A stretch of DNA of 64,000 nucleotides from Nocardioides sp. 503 (GTDB taxonomy: Bacteria; Actinomycetota; Actinomycetes; Propionibacteriales; Nocardioidaceae). Of this stretch, positions 27,789 to 35,945 are shown piece after piece (position 1 is the first letter of the stretch; the number at the start of each line of letters is the position of its first letter). The notes below the pieces were generated by a model that worked only from the letters and a program-made list of their open reading frames with translations, did not search any database and was not told the origin of the DNA. The position numbers and the translations under genes were made by a program. Location: assembly GCF_004522095.1 (NCBI RefSeq), contig NZ_SPUI01000003.1:1240001-1304000 (forward strand), read 5' to 3'.

Positions 27789-29234
27789 ATGGACCAGATC
27801 GCCCACAGCACCGTCCCCGCCGGCTCCACCGACCACTGGCGCGACCGCAAGCGCCGGCTCTGGCTGATCGGGCTGGTGGTGCCCAGCCTGGCGTTCCTGG
27901 GCTACGGGATGTGGCTCGCCACCGGCCTGGGCGCCTGGTTCTGGATCGGGCCGGTGGTGATCCTCGTGGTCGTCCCCGCGATCGACCTGGTCACCGGCCT
28001 CGACCGCTCCAACCCGCCCGACGACGCGATCGAGGCGCTGGAGAAGGACCGCTACTACCGCTGGATCACCTACCTCTTCCTGCCCGTGCAGTACGCCGGC
28101 TTCGTCGGCGCGATGTACCTCATCGCCCGCGGCGACCCGCTCGGTCTCGGCGGCGACCTGGCGGTCGTGGACAAGATCGGCCTGGCGATCTCGATCGGCT
28201 GCATCGGCGGCATCGGGATCAACACCGCCCACGAGCTCGGCCACAAGCGCGAGGCCAACGAGCGCTGGCTCTCCAAGATCGCCCTGGCCCAGAGCTTCTA
28301 CGGCCACTTCTACATCGAGCACAACCGCGGCCACCACGTGCGCGTCGCGACGCCCGAGGACCCGGCGTCGTCGCGGCTCGGCGAGACGTTCTACGCGTTC
28401 TGGCCGCGCACGGTGCTCGGCTCGCTCAGGAGCGCCTGGCGCGTGGAGAAGCGCCGCTACGCCCGGCGCAAGCAGCACCCGTGGCGCCTGGGCAACGACG
28501 TGCTCAACGCCTGGCTGATGTCGGCGGTCCTCTTCGCCGGGCTCGTGGCGTGGCTGGGCGTCGGCATCGCGCCGTACCTCGTGCTGCAGGCGGTCGTGGG
28601 CTTCTCGCTGCTGGAGGTCGTCAACTACATGGAGCACTACGGGATGCTGCGCCGACGCGTCGGCGTCGGCGAGCGTCAGCGCTACGAGCGGGTCGACCCG
28701 TCGCACTCGTGGAACTCCAACAACCTCGCCACCAACGTGCTGCTCTACCACCTCCAGCGCCACAGCGACCACCACGCCAACCCGACCCGGCGCTACCAGA
28801 CGCTGCGCGACTTCGAGGAGTCCCCGGTGCTGCCGACCGGGTACGCCGGCATGATCGTGCTCGCGCTCGTCCCGCCCGTCTGGCGGCGGGTCATGGACCC
28901 CCGCGTGGTGGCGCACTTCGGCGGCGACGTCACCCGCGCCAACCTCCAGCCGGGCCAGGAGGCCAGGCTCCTCGCGCGCTGGCCGAAGCCTCCGGAGGTT
29001 GAGGAGGTTGCGCAGCAACCGTCTCGAAACCCCGGGACCCGGTCAGTCGCCGACGACGTCGTCGCCGCGCGCTGCCCCGGCTGCGGCTACACCTACGAGG
29101 TCGAGGCCGGCAACGAGCTCGAGGGCTTCGCGGCCGGCACCGCCTGGTCGGAGGTCCCCGACGACTGGTGCTGCCCCGACTGCGGGGTCCGCGACAAGGC
29201 GGACTTCGTGCCCCTGAGCTCCGCCGACGCCTGA
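27789..29234 (+). CDS. alkB: Alkane 1-monooxygenase AlkB fused to rubredoxin
   Basis: Membrane non-haem di-iron enzyme that hydroxylates alkane termini, the first step of alkane use. 481 residues with about six membrane spans. The eight-histidine motifs are seen as HELGH (148-152), EHNRGHH (177-183) and LQRHSDHH (322-329), with NYMEHYG (279-285). After a 30-residue linker a rubredoxin domain begins near 425 with CPGC and CPDC iron ligands, so electron transfer is built in. Such fusions are known in several actinobacteria. The linker DNA contains a palindromic repeat (28997-29031). GGAAGG precedes the ATG. A TetR gene follows after 17 bases. Confidence 0.96.
   Translation: MDQIAHSTVPAGSTDHWRDRKRRLWLIGLVVPSLAFLGYGMWLATGLGAWFWIGPVVILVVVPAIDLVTGLDRSNPPDDAIEALEKDRYYRWITYLFLPVQYAGFVGAMYLIARGDPLGLGGDLAVVDKIGLAISIGCIGGIGINTAHELGHKREANERWLSKIALAQSFYGHFYIEHNRGHHVRVATPEDPASSRLGETFYAFWPRTVLGSLRSAWRVEKRRYARRKQHPWRLGNDVLNAWLMSAVLFAGLVAWLGVGIAPYLVLQAVVGFSLLEVVNYMEHYGMLRRRVGVGERQRYERVDPSHSWNSNNLATNVLLYHLQRHSDHHANPTRRYQTLRDFEESPVLPTGYAGMIVLALVPPVWRRVMDPRVVAHFGGDVTRANLQPGQEARLLARWPKPPEVEEVAQQPSRNPGTRSVADDVVAARCPGCGYTYEVEAGNELEGFAAGTAWSEVPDDWCCPDCGVRDKADFVPLSSADA
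28997..29031. repeat. Palindromic element inside the AlkB-rubredoxin linker
   Basis: Outer GGTT (28997-29000) and AACC (29028-29031) enclose a perfect hairpin GGTTGC-gca-GCAACC (29006-29020). The reverse strand reads GGTTTCGAGACGGTTGC..., a type of sequence I recall as a dispersed repeat in Nocardioides-like genomes. It is translated in frame as part of the linker. Confidence 0.65.
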
Positions 29235-29251
29235 CGTCTACCCTTCTGGGC

Positions 29252-29830
29252 GTGAGCCCCCCGCCCGCCGAGACCATGCGCGCCCGCGTGGTCGACGCCG
29301 CGGTGCGGCTCACGTCCGAGACGGGCTGGGCCCACGTCACGATGGCCCGGCTGGCCGACGAGGTCGGCGTCAGCCGGCAGACCGTCTACAACGAGATCGG
29401 CTCCAAGGCCGGGCTGGCCGAGGCGATGATCCTGCGCGAGCTGGAGCGCTTCCTGGGCGTCGTGACCGTGGCCTTCGACGAGCACCCCACCGACCTGGTC
29501 GACGCGATCCGCGCAGCCGCGACCAGCGTGCTCGGGCTGGCCCAGGACAACCGGTTGCTGCACGCCGTGGTCTCGGCCACCCACGGCGCCGACACCGAGC
29601 TGCTGCCGCTGCTCACCACGCACGCCACCTCGCTGCTCACCGCGGCCAAGCTGGTGATCGCCGAGCGCCTCACGCCGTACGACGTCGGGCTGGGCGAGGA
29701 GCGGCTCGACGCGGCCATCGACATGGTGGTGCGCGTCGTCCTCAGCCACGTCATGCAGCCCAGCGCCACCCCGGAGGCCACCGCCGACGACATCGCCTGG
29801 ATCGCCGGCCGGGTGCTGCGGGTGGAGTGA
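29252..29830 (+). CDS. TetR-family regulator next to alkB (AlkX-like)
   Basis: 192 residues with an N-terminal TetR helix-turn-helix (VTMARLADEVGVSRQTVYNEIGSK) and a helical ligand domain. TetR genes directly after alkB are known from alkane-degrading actinobacteria as AlkX/AlkU, where they repress the alkB operon and respond to fatty acids. The GTG at 29252 has TACCCT (29239-29244) seven bases upstream, so besides read-through from alkB it may have its own leaderless transcript; an ATG at 29276 is an alternative. Likely binds the palindromes in the alkB promoter. Confidence 0.88.
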   Translation: MSPPPAETMRARVVDAAVRLTSETGWAHVTMARLADEVGVSRQTVYNEIGSKAGLAEAMILRELERFLGVVTVAFDEHPTDLVDAIRAAATSVLGLAQDNRLLHAVVSATHGADTELLPLLTTHATSLLTAAKLVIAERLTPYDVGLGEERLDAAIDMVVRVVLSHVMQPSATPEATADDIAWIAGRVLRVE

Positions 29831-29870
29831 CGACGAGGCAGGCACGTGGCCGCGGGCCTAGGGTGCAGCC

Positions 29871-31268
29871 GTGAGTGCTTCGGAGACCTCGGCGGTGCGG
29901 CTGGGCACGAGGACCGGGCGGGCCGTGGTGGCCGCGGCGGTGCTGGGATCCGGCCTGACGATGCTGGACGGCACGGTCGTCAACGTCGCGCTCCGCACGA
30001 TCGGCGAGGACCTCGACGCGAGCCTGGCGCAGCTGCAGTGGGTGACCAACGGCTACCTGCTCTCGCTGGCCAGCCTGATCCTGCTCGGCGGCTCGCTCGG
30101 CGACCGGTTCGGGAGGCGGCGGGTCTTCGTGGTGGGGACGGTGTGGTTCGCGGCGGCCTCCCTGCTCTGCGGCATCGCGCCCAACCCCGAGGTGCTGATC
30201 CTCGCGCGGATCCTGCAGGGCGTCGGCGGCGCGCTGCTGACCCCCGGGAGCCTCGCGATGATCCAGGGAGCGTTCGTGCAGGACGACCGGCCGGCCGCCA
30301 TCGGCGCCTGGTCGGGGCTCGGCAGCATCGCCGCGGCGCTGGGCCCGTTCGTGGGCGGCGTCCTGATCGACTACGCCCACTGGCGCTGGATCTTCCTGAT
30401 CAACCTGCCGCTGGCCGTGGTCACCGTCGTGATCGCCCAGCGCTGGGTCCCCGAGACGCGCGACCCGCACGCCTCCACCCACTTCGACCTGCCCGGTGCC
30501 CTGCTGGCGACGCTGGCGCTGGGCGGCACGACGTACGCGCTGATCGAGTGGGGCGGCGACCTCGCGCCGTACGCGGCGGTGGCCTCGGTGCTGGCGGTCG
30601 CGGCGTTCCTGACGGTCGAGCGGCGCAGCCGCGAGCCGATGCTCCAGCTGGGGATCTTCGCGGACCGGACGTTCAGCGCCGCCAACGCCATGACGCTGCT
30701 GGTCTACGCCGCCCTGGGCGCGGTGCTGTTCTTCCTCACCCTGCAGCTGCAGACCGTGGCCGGCTACACCGCGCTGGCGGCCGGGCTGGCCTCGCTGCCG
30801 ATGACGCTGTGCATGCTCTTCCTCGCGGCCAAGGGCGGCCAGCTCGGTGCGCGCATCGGCCCGAGGATCCCGATGACCGTCGGCCCGATCGTGATGGCCG
30901 GCGGCACGCTGCTGCTGCTCGCGGTGGGCGAGGACGGGTCGTACTGGACCGACGTCCTGCCGGGGATCACCCTGTTCGGGCTGGGGCTGGCGCTCCTGGT
31001 CGCGCCGCTGACCGCGACCGTGCTCGCGGCCGCGCCGGACGAGCACGCCGGCATCGCCAGCGGCGTCAACAACGCGGTCGCGCGAGCCGGCTCGCTGCTG
31101 GCCGTGGCCGCGCTGCCGGTGGCGGTCGGTCTGGGTGGGGAGCAGTACGCCGACCCGGTGGCCTTCGACGCCGCCTTCCGCTCCGCGATGGTGGTCTGCG
31201 CCGCGCTGCTCGCGGCCGGCGGCGTGCTGTCGTGGCTGACGATCCGCAACCACGTCCTGACCGAATGA
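29871..31268 (+). CDS. MFS transporter, DHA2 (EmrB/QacA) type
   Basis: 465-residue drug:proton antiporter-like protein with about 14 membrane spans. Motif D1/A are seen as LDGTVVNVALRTIG and GGSLGDRFGRRRVF, and motif C-like PFVGGVLIDYAHWRWIFLIN is present. TAGGGT (29859-29864) ends six bases before the GTG start, suggesting a leaderless transcript of its own. Stands alone behind the alkB regulator; whether it is linked to alkane metabolism (for example exporting toxic compounds) cannot be told. Confidence 0.92.
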   Translation: MSASETSAVRLGTRTGRAVVAAAVLGSGLTMLDGTVVNVALRTIGEDLDASLAQLQWVTNGYLLSLASLILLGGSLGDRFGRRRVFVVGTVWFAAASLLCGIAPNPEVLILARILQGVGGALLTPGSLAMIQGAFVQDDRPAAIGAWSGLGSIAAALGPFVGGVLIDYAHWRWIFLINLPLAVVTVVIAQRWVPETRDPHASTHFDLPGALLATLALGGTTYALIEWGGDLAPYAAVASVLAVAAFLTVERRSREPMLQLGIFADRTFSAANAMTLLVYAALGAVLFFLTLQLQTVAGYTALAAGLASLPMTLCMLFLAAKGGQLGARIGPRIPMTVGPIVMAGGTLLLLAVGEDGSYWTDVLPGITLFGLGLALLVAPLTATVLAAAPDEHAGIASGVNNAVARAGSLLAVAALPVAVGLGGEQYADPVAFDAAFRSAMVVCAALLAAGGVLSWLTIRNHVLTE

Positions 31269-31314
31269 CCTCGCGCCTGTGACGGGCGGCATACCCTCGG
31301 GGCGGGAGGGACAC

Positions 31315-32523
31315 ATGCGGAGAACGCGCGCGCTGGCGGCGACCGGGCTGGTCGTCGTGCTCGCCGTGCTGCCCGCCTGCAGCCCCGCCGCCGACGACGA
31401 GGGGGAGCCCCAGGCCGGCGACACCACCTCGGCCACCCCGGCGCCGAGCGCGACTCCCGCCGGGACGCCGGCCATCGACCCCGCCATGGCGGTCGAGGCG
31501 CCCGGACCGCGACAGGGAGCGCTGGAGTCCTCGGACATGATCCTCATCGCCGAGGAGCCGTTCACCGAGGAGGACGTGACGGCCATCGGCGCGGTCCGCG
31601 GCGTCCAGCGGGTGGTGCAGTTCTCCTACTCGCAGGTCCCCATCGAGAACCGGCTGCTCAACGTCGCGGCGGTCGACCCCGCGACGTACCGCAACTACAC
31701 GCCGCTGGGCTCCGCGGACTCCGCGGCCTGGGACCGGGTGGCCGGCGGGGAGTTCGCGATCGACCGCAGCCTGGCCAAGCGGCTGCCCACCGACGAGGAC
31801 GGCTTCCTCAAGCTCGGCGTGGCCGACGACGCCCCGCTGGTCCACCTCGGCGCCACCGTCGACCAGGCGCCGCTCGTCGACGTCGTCGTCAACGAGAAGT
31901 GGGTGGAGCCGCTGAAGATGAAGCAGGGCAACGCGCTGCTGGTCGGCACCGGCACCACCTCGCCGTACGCCGTGCGCACGGCCGTCGAGCGGGCCGCCGG
32001 CGTCGCCGCCTCGATGACCGACGTCGTCGCGCGCGAGGGCCTCGACCCCGGCGCGAAGCAGATCGCGGTGCCCACCGGGACCGTGGCGGAGGCGGTCGGC
32101 ACCTTCTCCTACACCGTCCTCGGCGGCGGCCGCATCGCGCCGGACCCGGCGTGGGTGTCCTCGCACATCGCCACCGAGCAGGTGCCGATCCTCGGCAGCG
32201 TCACCTGCAACCGCTTCATGATCGCGCAGCTGCGCGAGGCGCTCCTGGAGATCCAGCAGACGGGTCTGGGCGACGAGATCCACCCCGACGAGTACGCCGG
32301 CTGCTACTACCCGCGCTTCATCGCCGGGTCCACCAAGCTCTCCAACCACTCCTTCGGTCTCGCGCTCGACCTCAACGTGCCCGGCAACCAGCGCGGCACC
32401 GTCGGCGAGATGGACCGCCTCGTCGTCGAGATCTTCAAGAAGTGGGGCTTCGCCTGGGGCGGCGACTGGAACTACACCGACCCCATGCACTTCGAGATGA
32501 GCCGGATCGTCCGGCCGAAGTGA
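31315..32523 (+). CDS. Lipoprotein with C-terminal M15 (VanY-like) peptidase domain
   Basis: 402 residues. Lipobox VLPAC near residue 22, then a Pro/Thr/Ala-rich linker and a large middle region (residues about 60-280) that I do not recognise. The C-terminus has zinc and catalytic motifs of D-alanyl-D-alanine carboxypeptidase/VanY enzymes: SNHSFGLALDLN (His345, Asp352) and WGGDWNYTDPMHFEM (His392). It therefore probably trims peptidoglycan stem peptides at the outer membrane face. GGGAGGGAC just upstream sets the ATG at 31315. The middle domain is the unusual part, since most VanY proteins are short. Confidence 0.86.
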   Translation: MRRTRALAATGLVVVLAVLPACSPAADDEGEPQAGDTTSATPAPSATPAGTPAIDPAMAVEAPGPRQGALESSDMILIAEEPFTEEDVTAIGAVRGVQRVVQFSYSQVPIENRLLNVAAVDPATYRNYTPLGSADSAAWDRVAGGEFAIDRSLAKRLPTDEDGFLKLGVADDAPLVHLGATVDQAPLVDVVVNEKWVEPLKMKQGNALLVGTGTTSPYAVRTAVERAAGVAASMTDVVAREGLDPGAKQIAVPTGTVAEAVGTFSYTVLGGGRIAPDPAWVSSHIATEQVPILGSVTCNRFMIAQLREALLEIQQTGLGDEIHPDEYAGCYYPRFIAGSTKLSNHSFGLALDLNVPGNQRGTVGEMDRLVVEIFKKWGFAWGGDWNYTDPMHFEMSRIVRPK

Positions 32524-32612
32524 GCGGGCGCGAGACCGGGTCGAGCACCGCGGGCGGCCGTGGGGCGGCTGCCTAGGGTGTCCTCTCCACCGTCGGAGCG
32601 AGAGGGGAGCCC

Positions 32613-33221
32613 GTGTCGTCGTTGCTCGACTGGCTCGTCGGGCTCATGCGGGCGGTCGGTGCGCCGGGGGTCGGGTTCGCCACCGCGCTGGAGACGGTCT
32701 TCCCGCCGGTCCCCTCGGAGGCGGTCCTCCCGCTGGCCGGCTACACCGCGAGCCAGGGCCACTACGGCCTCGTCGCCGCCATCGCCTGGGCCACGGCCGG
32801 CTCGCTGGTGGGGGCGCTGGTCCTCTACCACGCCGGCGCCCGCCTCGGCCCGCAGCGGCTCTCGGCCGTGGCCGAGCGGGTGCCGCTGCTGCACGCGCGT
32901 GACGTCGAGCGCGCGATGGAGTGGTTCGACCGGCACGGGCGCACGGCGGTCCTGCTGGGGCGGCTGGTCCCCGGCGTACGCAGCCTGATCTCGATCCCCG
33001 CGGGGGTCAACCGGATGCCGCTGCTGCAGTTCGCCGGCTACACCACCGCCGGCAGCCTGCTGTGGAACGGCCTGCTGATCGGCGCCGGCTACGAGCTCGG
33101 CGCGCAGTGGCACGTCGTCGAGGCCCGCGCCGGCGAGATCTCGAACGTCGTCTACGTGCTGCTCGCGCTCGTCGTCGTGTGGTTCGTGGTCCGTCGTTGG
33201 CGGCGCCGCAGGTCGGCCTGA
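32613..33221 (+). CDS. DedA-family membrane protein
   Basis: 202 residues with about five hydrophobic segments. DedA signatures include ETVFPPVPSEAVLPLAGY near the N-terminus, RHGRTAVLLGRLVPGVRSLISIPAG and AGYTTAGSLLWN. Family members transport undecaprenyl phosphate or other polyprenyl/phospholipids and affect envelope stability. GAGAGGGGAG upstream is a good ribosome-binding site and TAGGGT (32573-32578) a plausible -10. The gene ends before the strong hairpin at 33234-33309. Confidence 0.92.
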   Translation: MSSLLDWLVGLMRAVGAPGVGFATALETVFPPVPSEAVLPLAGYTASQGHYGLVAAIAWATAGSLVGALVLYHAGARLGPQRLSAVAERVPLLHARDVERAMEWFDRHGRTAVLLGRLVPGVRSLISIPAGVNRMPLLQFAGYTTAGSLLWNGLLIGAGYELGAQWHVVEARAGEISNVVYVLLALVVVWFVVRRWRRRRSA

Positions 33222-33233
33222 GGTCGATCCCGG

Positions 33234-33309
33234 GCATGTAACACGTCGTAATGACCTCTTCCACGTCGAAATATCAACGTGGAAGAGGTCATAGCGACGT
33301 GTTACATGC
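33234..33309. terminator. Long hairpin with CATGTAACACGTCG arm between convergent genes
   Basis: Outer 15-bp stem GCATGTAACACGTCG (33234-33248) with 33295-33309, a 2x2 mismatch, then inner 16-bp stem ATGACCTCTTCCACGT (33251-33266) with 33277-33292, and a 10-base loop. The stop of the minus-strand DCC gene lies in the right arm. The outer arm recurs at 47229-47302. Likely a bidirectional terminator. Confidence 0.88.
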
Positions 33310-33676
33310 TTGTGGCCGGAGCCGCCGCCGGCATCCGGCACGCGTCGGTGCCGCCGGGGAGGCGGTAGCGGTAGCGGGCGACGACCGCGTAGCCCGCGGC
33401 CGCGATCGGGCGCACCGGCGGGAGGTCGAGGGCGCGTCCGACGAGTCGCCACCCGGGGCCGCACGAGCGCAGCGCGGCCGCGACGGCGCGGGCGCCGCGG
33501 AGGGTGTCGTCGCCGTCGAGCCAGTACGCCGCCGTGGTGACCTGCTCCTCGGTCAGCCCGGCCGCGGGCAGGTCCAGCGACTGCCACGGCGCCACCTCGG
33601 CGGAGCTGCGGGCGGCCACGAAGTCCGCCGAGCGCGTGCAGAAGCCGCAGTCGGCGTCGTACACGAGGGTGGGCAC
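33302..33676 (-). CDS. DCC-family thiol-disulfide oxidoreductase (DUF393)
   Basis: 124-residue protein beginning with the defining DxDCGFC signature (YDADCGFCTRS), a thioredoxin-fold CxxC redox pair, with the family's later RALDLPPVRPIAAAGYAVVARYR run. Role unknown beyond likely thiol-disulfide exchange. GTG start at 33676 has TAGGCT (complement of 33683-33688) six bases upstream and so may be leaderless; its promoter diverges from that of the quinone oxidoreductase gene at 33718, only 41 bases away. Confidence 0.9.
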   Translation of the reverse strand: MPTLVYDADCGFCTRSADFVAARSSAEVAPWQSLDLPAAGLTEEQVTTAAYWLDGDDTLRGARAVAAALRSCGPGWRLVGRALDLPPVRPIAAAGYAVVARYRYRLPGGTDACRMPAAAPATSM

Positions 33677-33717
33677 ACCTCGAGCCTACGCACGGCCCGG
33701 TGGGTAGCCTCCGACCC

Positions 33718-34683
33718 ATGCGCGCAGCCCAGGTCGTCACCACCGCCGGACCCGCCGACGTCGTGATCCGCGAGGTCCCCGACCCCACCCCCGGCCCCGA
33801 CGACGTGCTGATCGAGGTGCACCGCGTCGGCACGTCGTTCCCCGACCTGCTGCTCAGCCGGGGGGAGTACCAACTCAAGCCCGACGTCCCGTTCACCCTC
33901 GGCGTCGACGTGGCCGGCACGGTCGTCAGCGGGCCCGGCTTCGAGCCCGGTCAGCGGGTCGCGGCCGTCGGTCCCTACGGCGGCGCCGGCGAGCTGGCGG
34001 CCATCCCGGCGATGTTCACGTTCGCGCTGCCGGACTCGCTCACCTTCGACGAGGGTGCGGCGCTGCCGATGAACTACCTCACGGCGCAGTTCGCGCTCGC
34101 CGAGCGCGGCAGCCTCCGCGCCGGCGAGACCGTGCTCGTGCACGGCGCGGCCGGCGGCGTGGGGACGGCGACGATCCAGGTCGCCAAGGGCTACGGCGCC
34201 CGCACCATCGCCGTGGTGAGCACTGAGGAGAAGGCCGAGGTCGCCCGGGCCGCGGGTGCCGACGAGGCCGTGCTGGTCGACGGCTTCAAGGACGCCGTGA
34301 TGGGCCTGACCGACGGCAGGGGCGTCGACGTCGTGCTCGACGTGGTCGGCGGCGACGTCTTCACCGACTCGCTGCGGGTGCTGGCCGCGCAGGGGCGGCT
34401 GCTCGTCGTGGGGTTCGCCTCCGGGCAAGGCATCCCCGAGGTCAAGGTCAACCGGCTCCTGCTCAACAACGTCGACGTCCGCGGGGTCGGCTGGGGCGCC
34501 TACGCGATGATGCGGCCCGGCTACATGCAGGAGCAGTGGGCCGCGCTGCTCCCGATGATGGAGAGCGGTGTCGTGAAGCCGCCGGTCGGCAGGGTCTACG
34601 ACTTCGAGGACTTCGGCGCGGCCCTCACCGACCTCGACGAGCGCCGCACGCTGGGCAAGGGCGTCGTCCGGGTCCGTGACTGA
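33718..34683 (+). CDS. NADPH:quinone oxidoreductase, zinc-free MDR family
   Basis: 321 residues of the medium-chain dehydrogenase/reductase fold. N-terminal GroES-like domain (VPDPTPGPDDVLIEVHRVG), DGTLPMNYLTAQFAL-like run (EGAALPMNYLTA) and a Rossmann fold with VLVHGAAGGVGTATIQVAKGYGA. The catalytic-zinc cysteines are absent, which fits the quinone oxidoreductase subgroup. TAGCCT (33705-33710) ends seven bases before the ATG, suggesting a leaderless message. Overlaps the following ComB-like gene by 8 bases, so the two are an operon. Confidence 0.92.
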   Translation: MRAAQVVTTAGPADVVIREVPDPTPGPDDVLIEVHRVGTSFPDLLLSRGEYQLKPDVPFTLGVDVAGTVVSGPGFEPGQRVAAVGPYGGAGELAAIPAMFTFALPDSLTFDEGAALPMNYLTAQFALAERGSLRAGETVLVHGAAGGVGTATIQVAKGYGARTIAVVSTEEKAEVARAAGADEAVLVDGFKDAVMGLTDGRGVDVVLDVVGGDVFTDSLRVLAAQGRLLVVGFASGQGIPEVKVNRLLLNNVDVRGVGWGAYAMMRPGYMQEQWAALLPMMESGVVKPPVGRVYDFEDFGAALTDLDERRTLGKGVVRVRD

Positions 34684-35491
34684 CCCGCGCGCCGCCGCGG
34701 CGCACGGTCAGCGGGCTCACGCCGTACGGATGGAGTGGGGCCCCGCCGGAGGTACGGCGGTCGCCGCCGGCGCCGACGTGGCGGTGGTGGTCGACGTGCT
34801 GTCGTTCACGACGACGCTGACCGTGGCCGTCGAGCGCGGCATGGCGGTGCACCCCTTCGCGTGGCGCGACGAGCGGGCGGCGCAGCACGCGGCCGAGCTC
34901 GACGCCGTGCTGGCGGTGGGGCGCTTCGAGCAGCCGTCGGCCGGGGTGGCCGCGGTCAGCCTCTCGCCCGCGGCGATGAGCCGGGTGGAGGGGGTCGAGC
35001 GGATCGTCCTGCCCTCGCCCAACGGCTCCACGATCAGTGCGGCGCTGGCGGGCTCCGGCGCCACCGTGGTCGGTGCCTGTCTGCGCAACCGCGCGGCCGT
35101 CGCCCGGTGGCTGGCGCCGCGCGTGGCCGCGGGCGCGGTCGTGGCCGTCGTACCCGCGGGGGAGCGGTGGCCCGACGGCTCGCTGCGTCCGGCGGTCGAG
35201 GACCTGTGGGGAGCCGGCGCGGTGCTCGCCGAGCTGGTCGACCTCGTGATGACCGGCGCTCCCGGGGGCGTCGGGCTCAGCGCCGAGGCGGCGTTCGCGC
35301 GCGACGCGTTCCTGGCCGTGTCGACGACGCTGGCCGGGTCGCTCGCCGACTGCGCGAGCGGGCGCGAGCTGGCCGCGGTCGGCTTCGCCGACGACGTGGC
35401 CGTGTCCGCCGGGCTCGACGTCAGCGATGTGGTGCCGGTGCTGGGCGAGGACGGCGCCTTCCGCGACGCCGGCGTACCGACGCAACCCTGA
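34676..35491 (+). CDS. ComB-like 2-phosphosulfolactate phosphatase family protein
   Basis: 271 residues. The ComB family hydrolyses 2-phosphosulfolactate in archaeal coenzyme M synthesis. Recognisable parts are VVVDVLSFTTTLTVAVERG, VLPSPNGSTIS and RNRAAVARWL. Bacterial homologues occur widely without the rest of that pathway, so the true substrate here is unknown. GTG at 34676 overlaps the quinone oxidoreductase stop region by 8 bases; the earlier start is preferred since upstream codons continue the neighbour. Ends before the hairpins at 35511-35584. Confidence 0.84.
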   Translation: MTDPRAAAAHGQRAHAVRMEWGPAGGTAVAAGADVAVVVDVLSFTTTLTVAVERGMAVHPFAWRDERAAQHAAELDAVLAVGRFEQPSAGVAAVSLSPAAMSRVEGVERIVLPSPNGSTISAALAGSGATVVGACLRNRAAVARWLAPRVAAGAVVAVVPAGERWPDGSLRPAVEDLWGAGAVLAELVDLVMTGAPGGVGLSAEAAFARDAFLAVSTTLAGSLADCASGRELAAVGFADDVAVSAGLDVSDVVPVLGEDGAFRDAGVPTQP

Positions 35492-35510
35492 TCACTCGCG
35501 CCCCACTGCC

Positions 35511-35584
35511 GTCACGAAACTCATGCTTCCGTCACGAAGTTTCGTACGGGAAGCGTGAGTTTCACCGGGTACCCGGTGAAACTC
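35511..35584. terminator. Overlapping hairpins between convergent genes
   Basis: First hairpin: GAAACTCATGCTTCC (35516-35530) with GGAAGCGTGAGTTTC (35549-35563), one G-T wobble. Second: a perfect 28-base palindrome at 35557-35584, centre GGGTACCC. The two share 35557-35563, so only one can form at a time. GTCACGAA occurs twice (35511-35518, 35531-35538). Most likely a bidirectional terminator. Confidence 0.83.
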
Positions 35585-35881
35585 TCACCTCAGCGGCGCG
35601 AGCGTGTGGATCGCCAGCTCGCCGGCGAGGACCGGCCCGAGGACCTCGAACGCCTTGGCGACGTGCGGGGTGGACATGTGGGCGGTCATGTCGTCCTCGC
35701 TGCGCCACTCCTCGATCGTGACGAAGGTGCCGGGGGTGGAGGAGGACTCGTAGGCGACGTAGGAGACGCAGCCGTCCTCCTGCGAGGAGGACGCCGCGAG
35801 CTCGGCGAGGGCCGGTCCGGCGGCGGCGACGCCCTCGGAGGTGATCGGGATGGTCGCGACGACACGCAGGACATCAGTCAT
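35585..35881 (-). CDS. Antibiotic biosynthesis monooxygenase (ABM)-domain protein
   Basis: 98-residue dimeric alpha/beta protein of the ABM/YgiN-like family. Signs: N-terminal strand (LRVVATIPI), VAYESSSTPGTFVTIEEWRSEDD and the HMSTPHVAKAF helix. Family members are small quinol monooxygenases or haem-degrading proteins; the activity is not assigned. The stop codon touches the right end of the hairpin at 35584. Start at 35881; the M13 peptidase gene diverges 64 bases away. Confidence 0.88.
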   Translation of the reverse strand: MTDVLRVVATIPITSEGVAAAGPALAELAASSSQEDGCVSYVAYESSSTPGTFVTIEEWRSEDDMTAHMSTPHVAKAFEVLGPVLAGELAIHTLAPLR

Positions 35882-35945
35882 GGCGCATGTCTAGCAGTCC
35901 CGCGGCGCCCTGGGCGCGCTTCCGCGAGACGGTTAGGGTCGTGGG

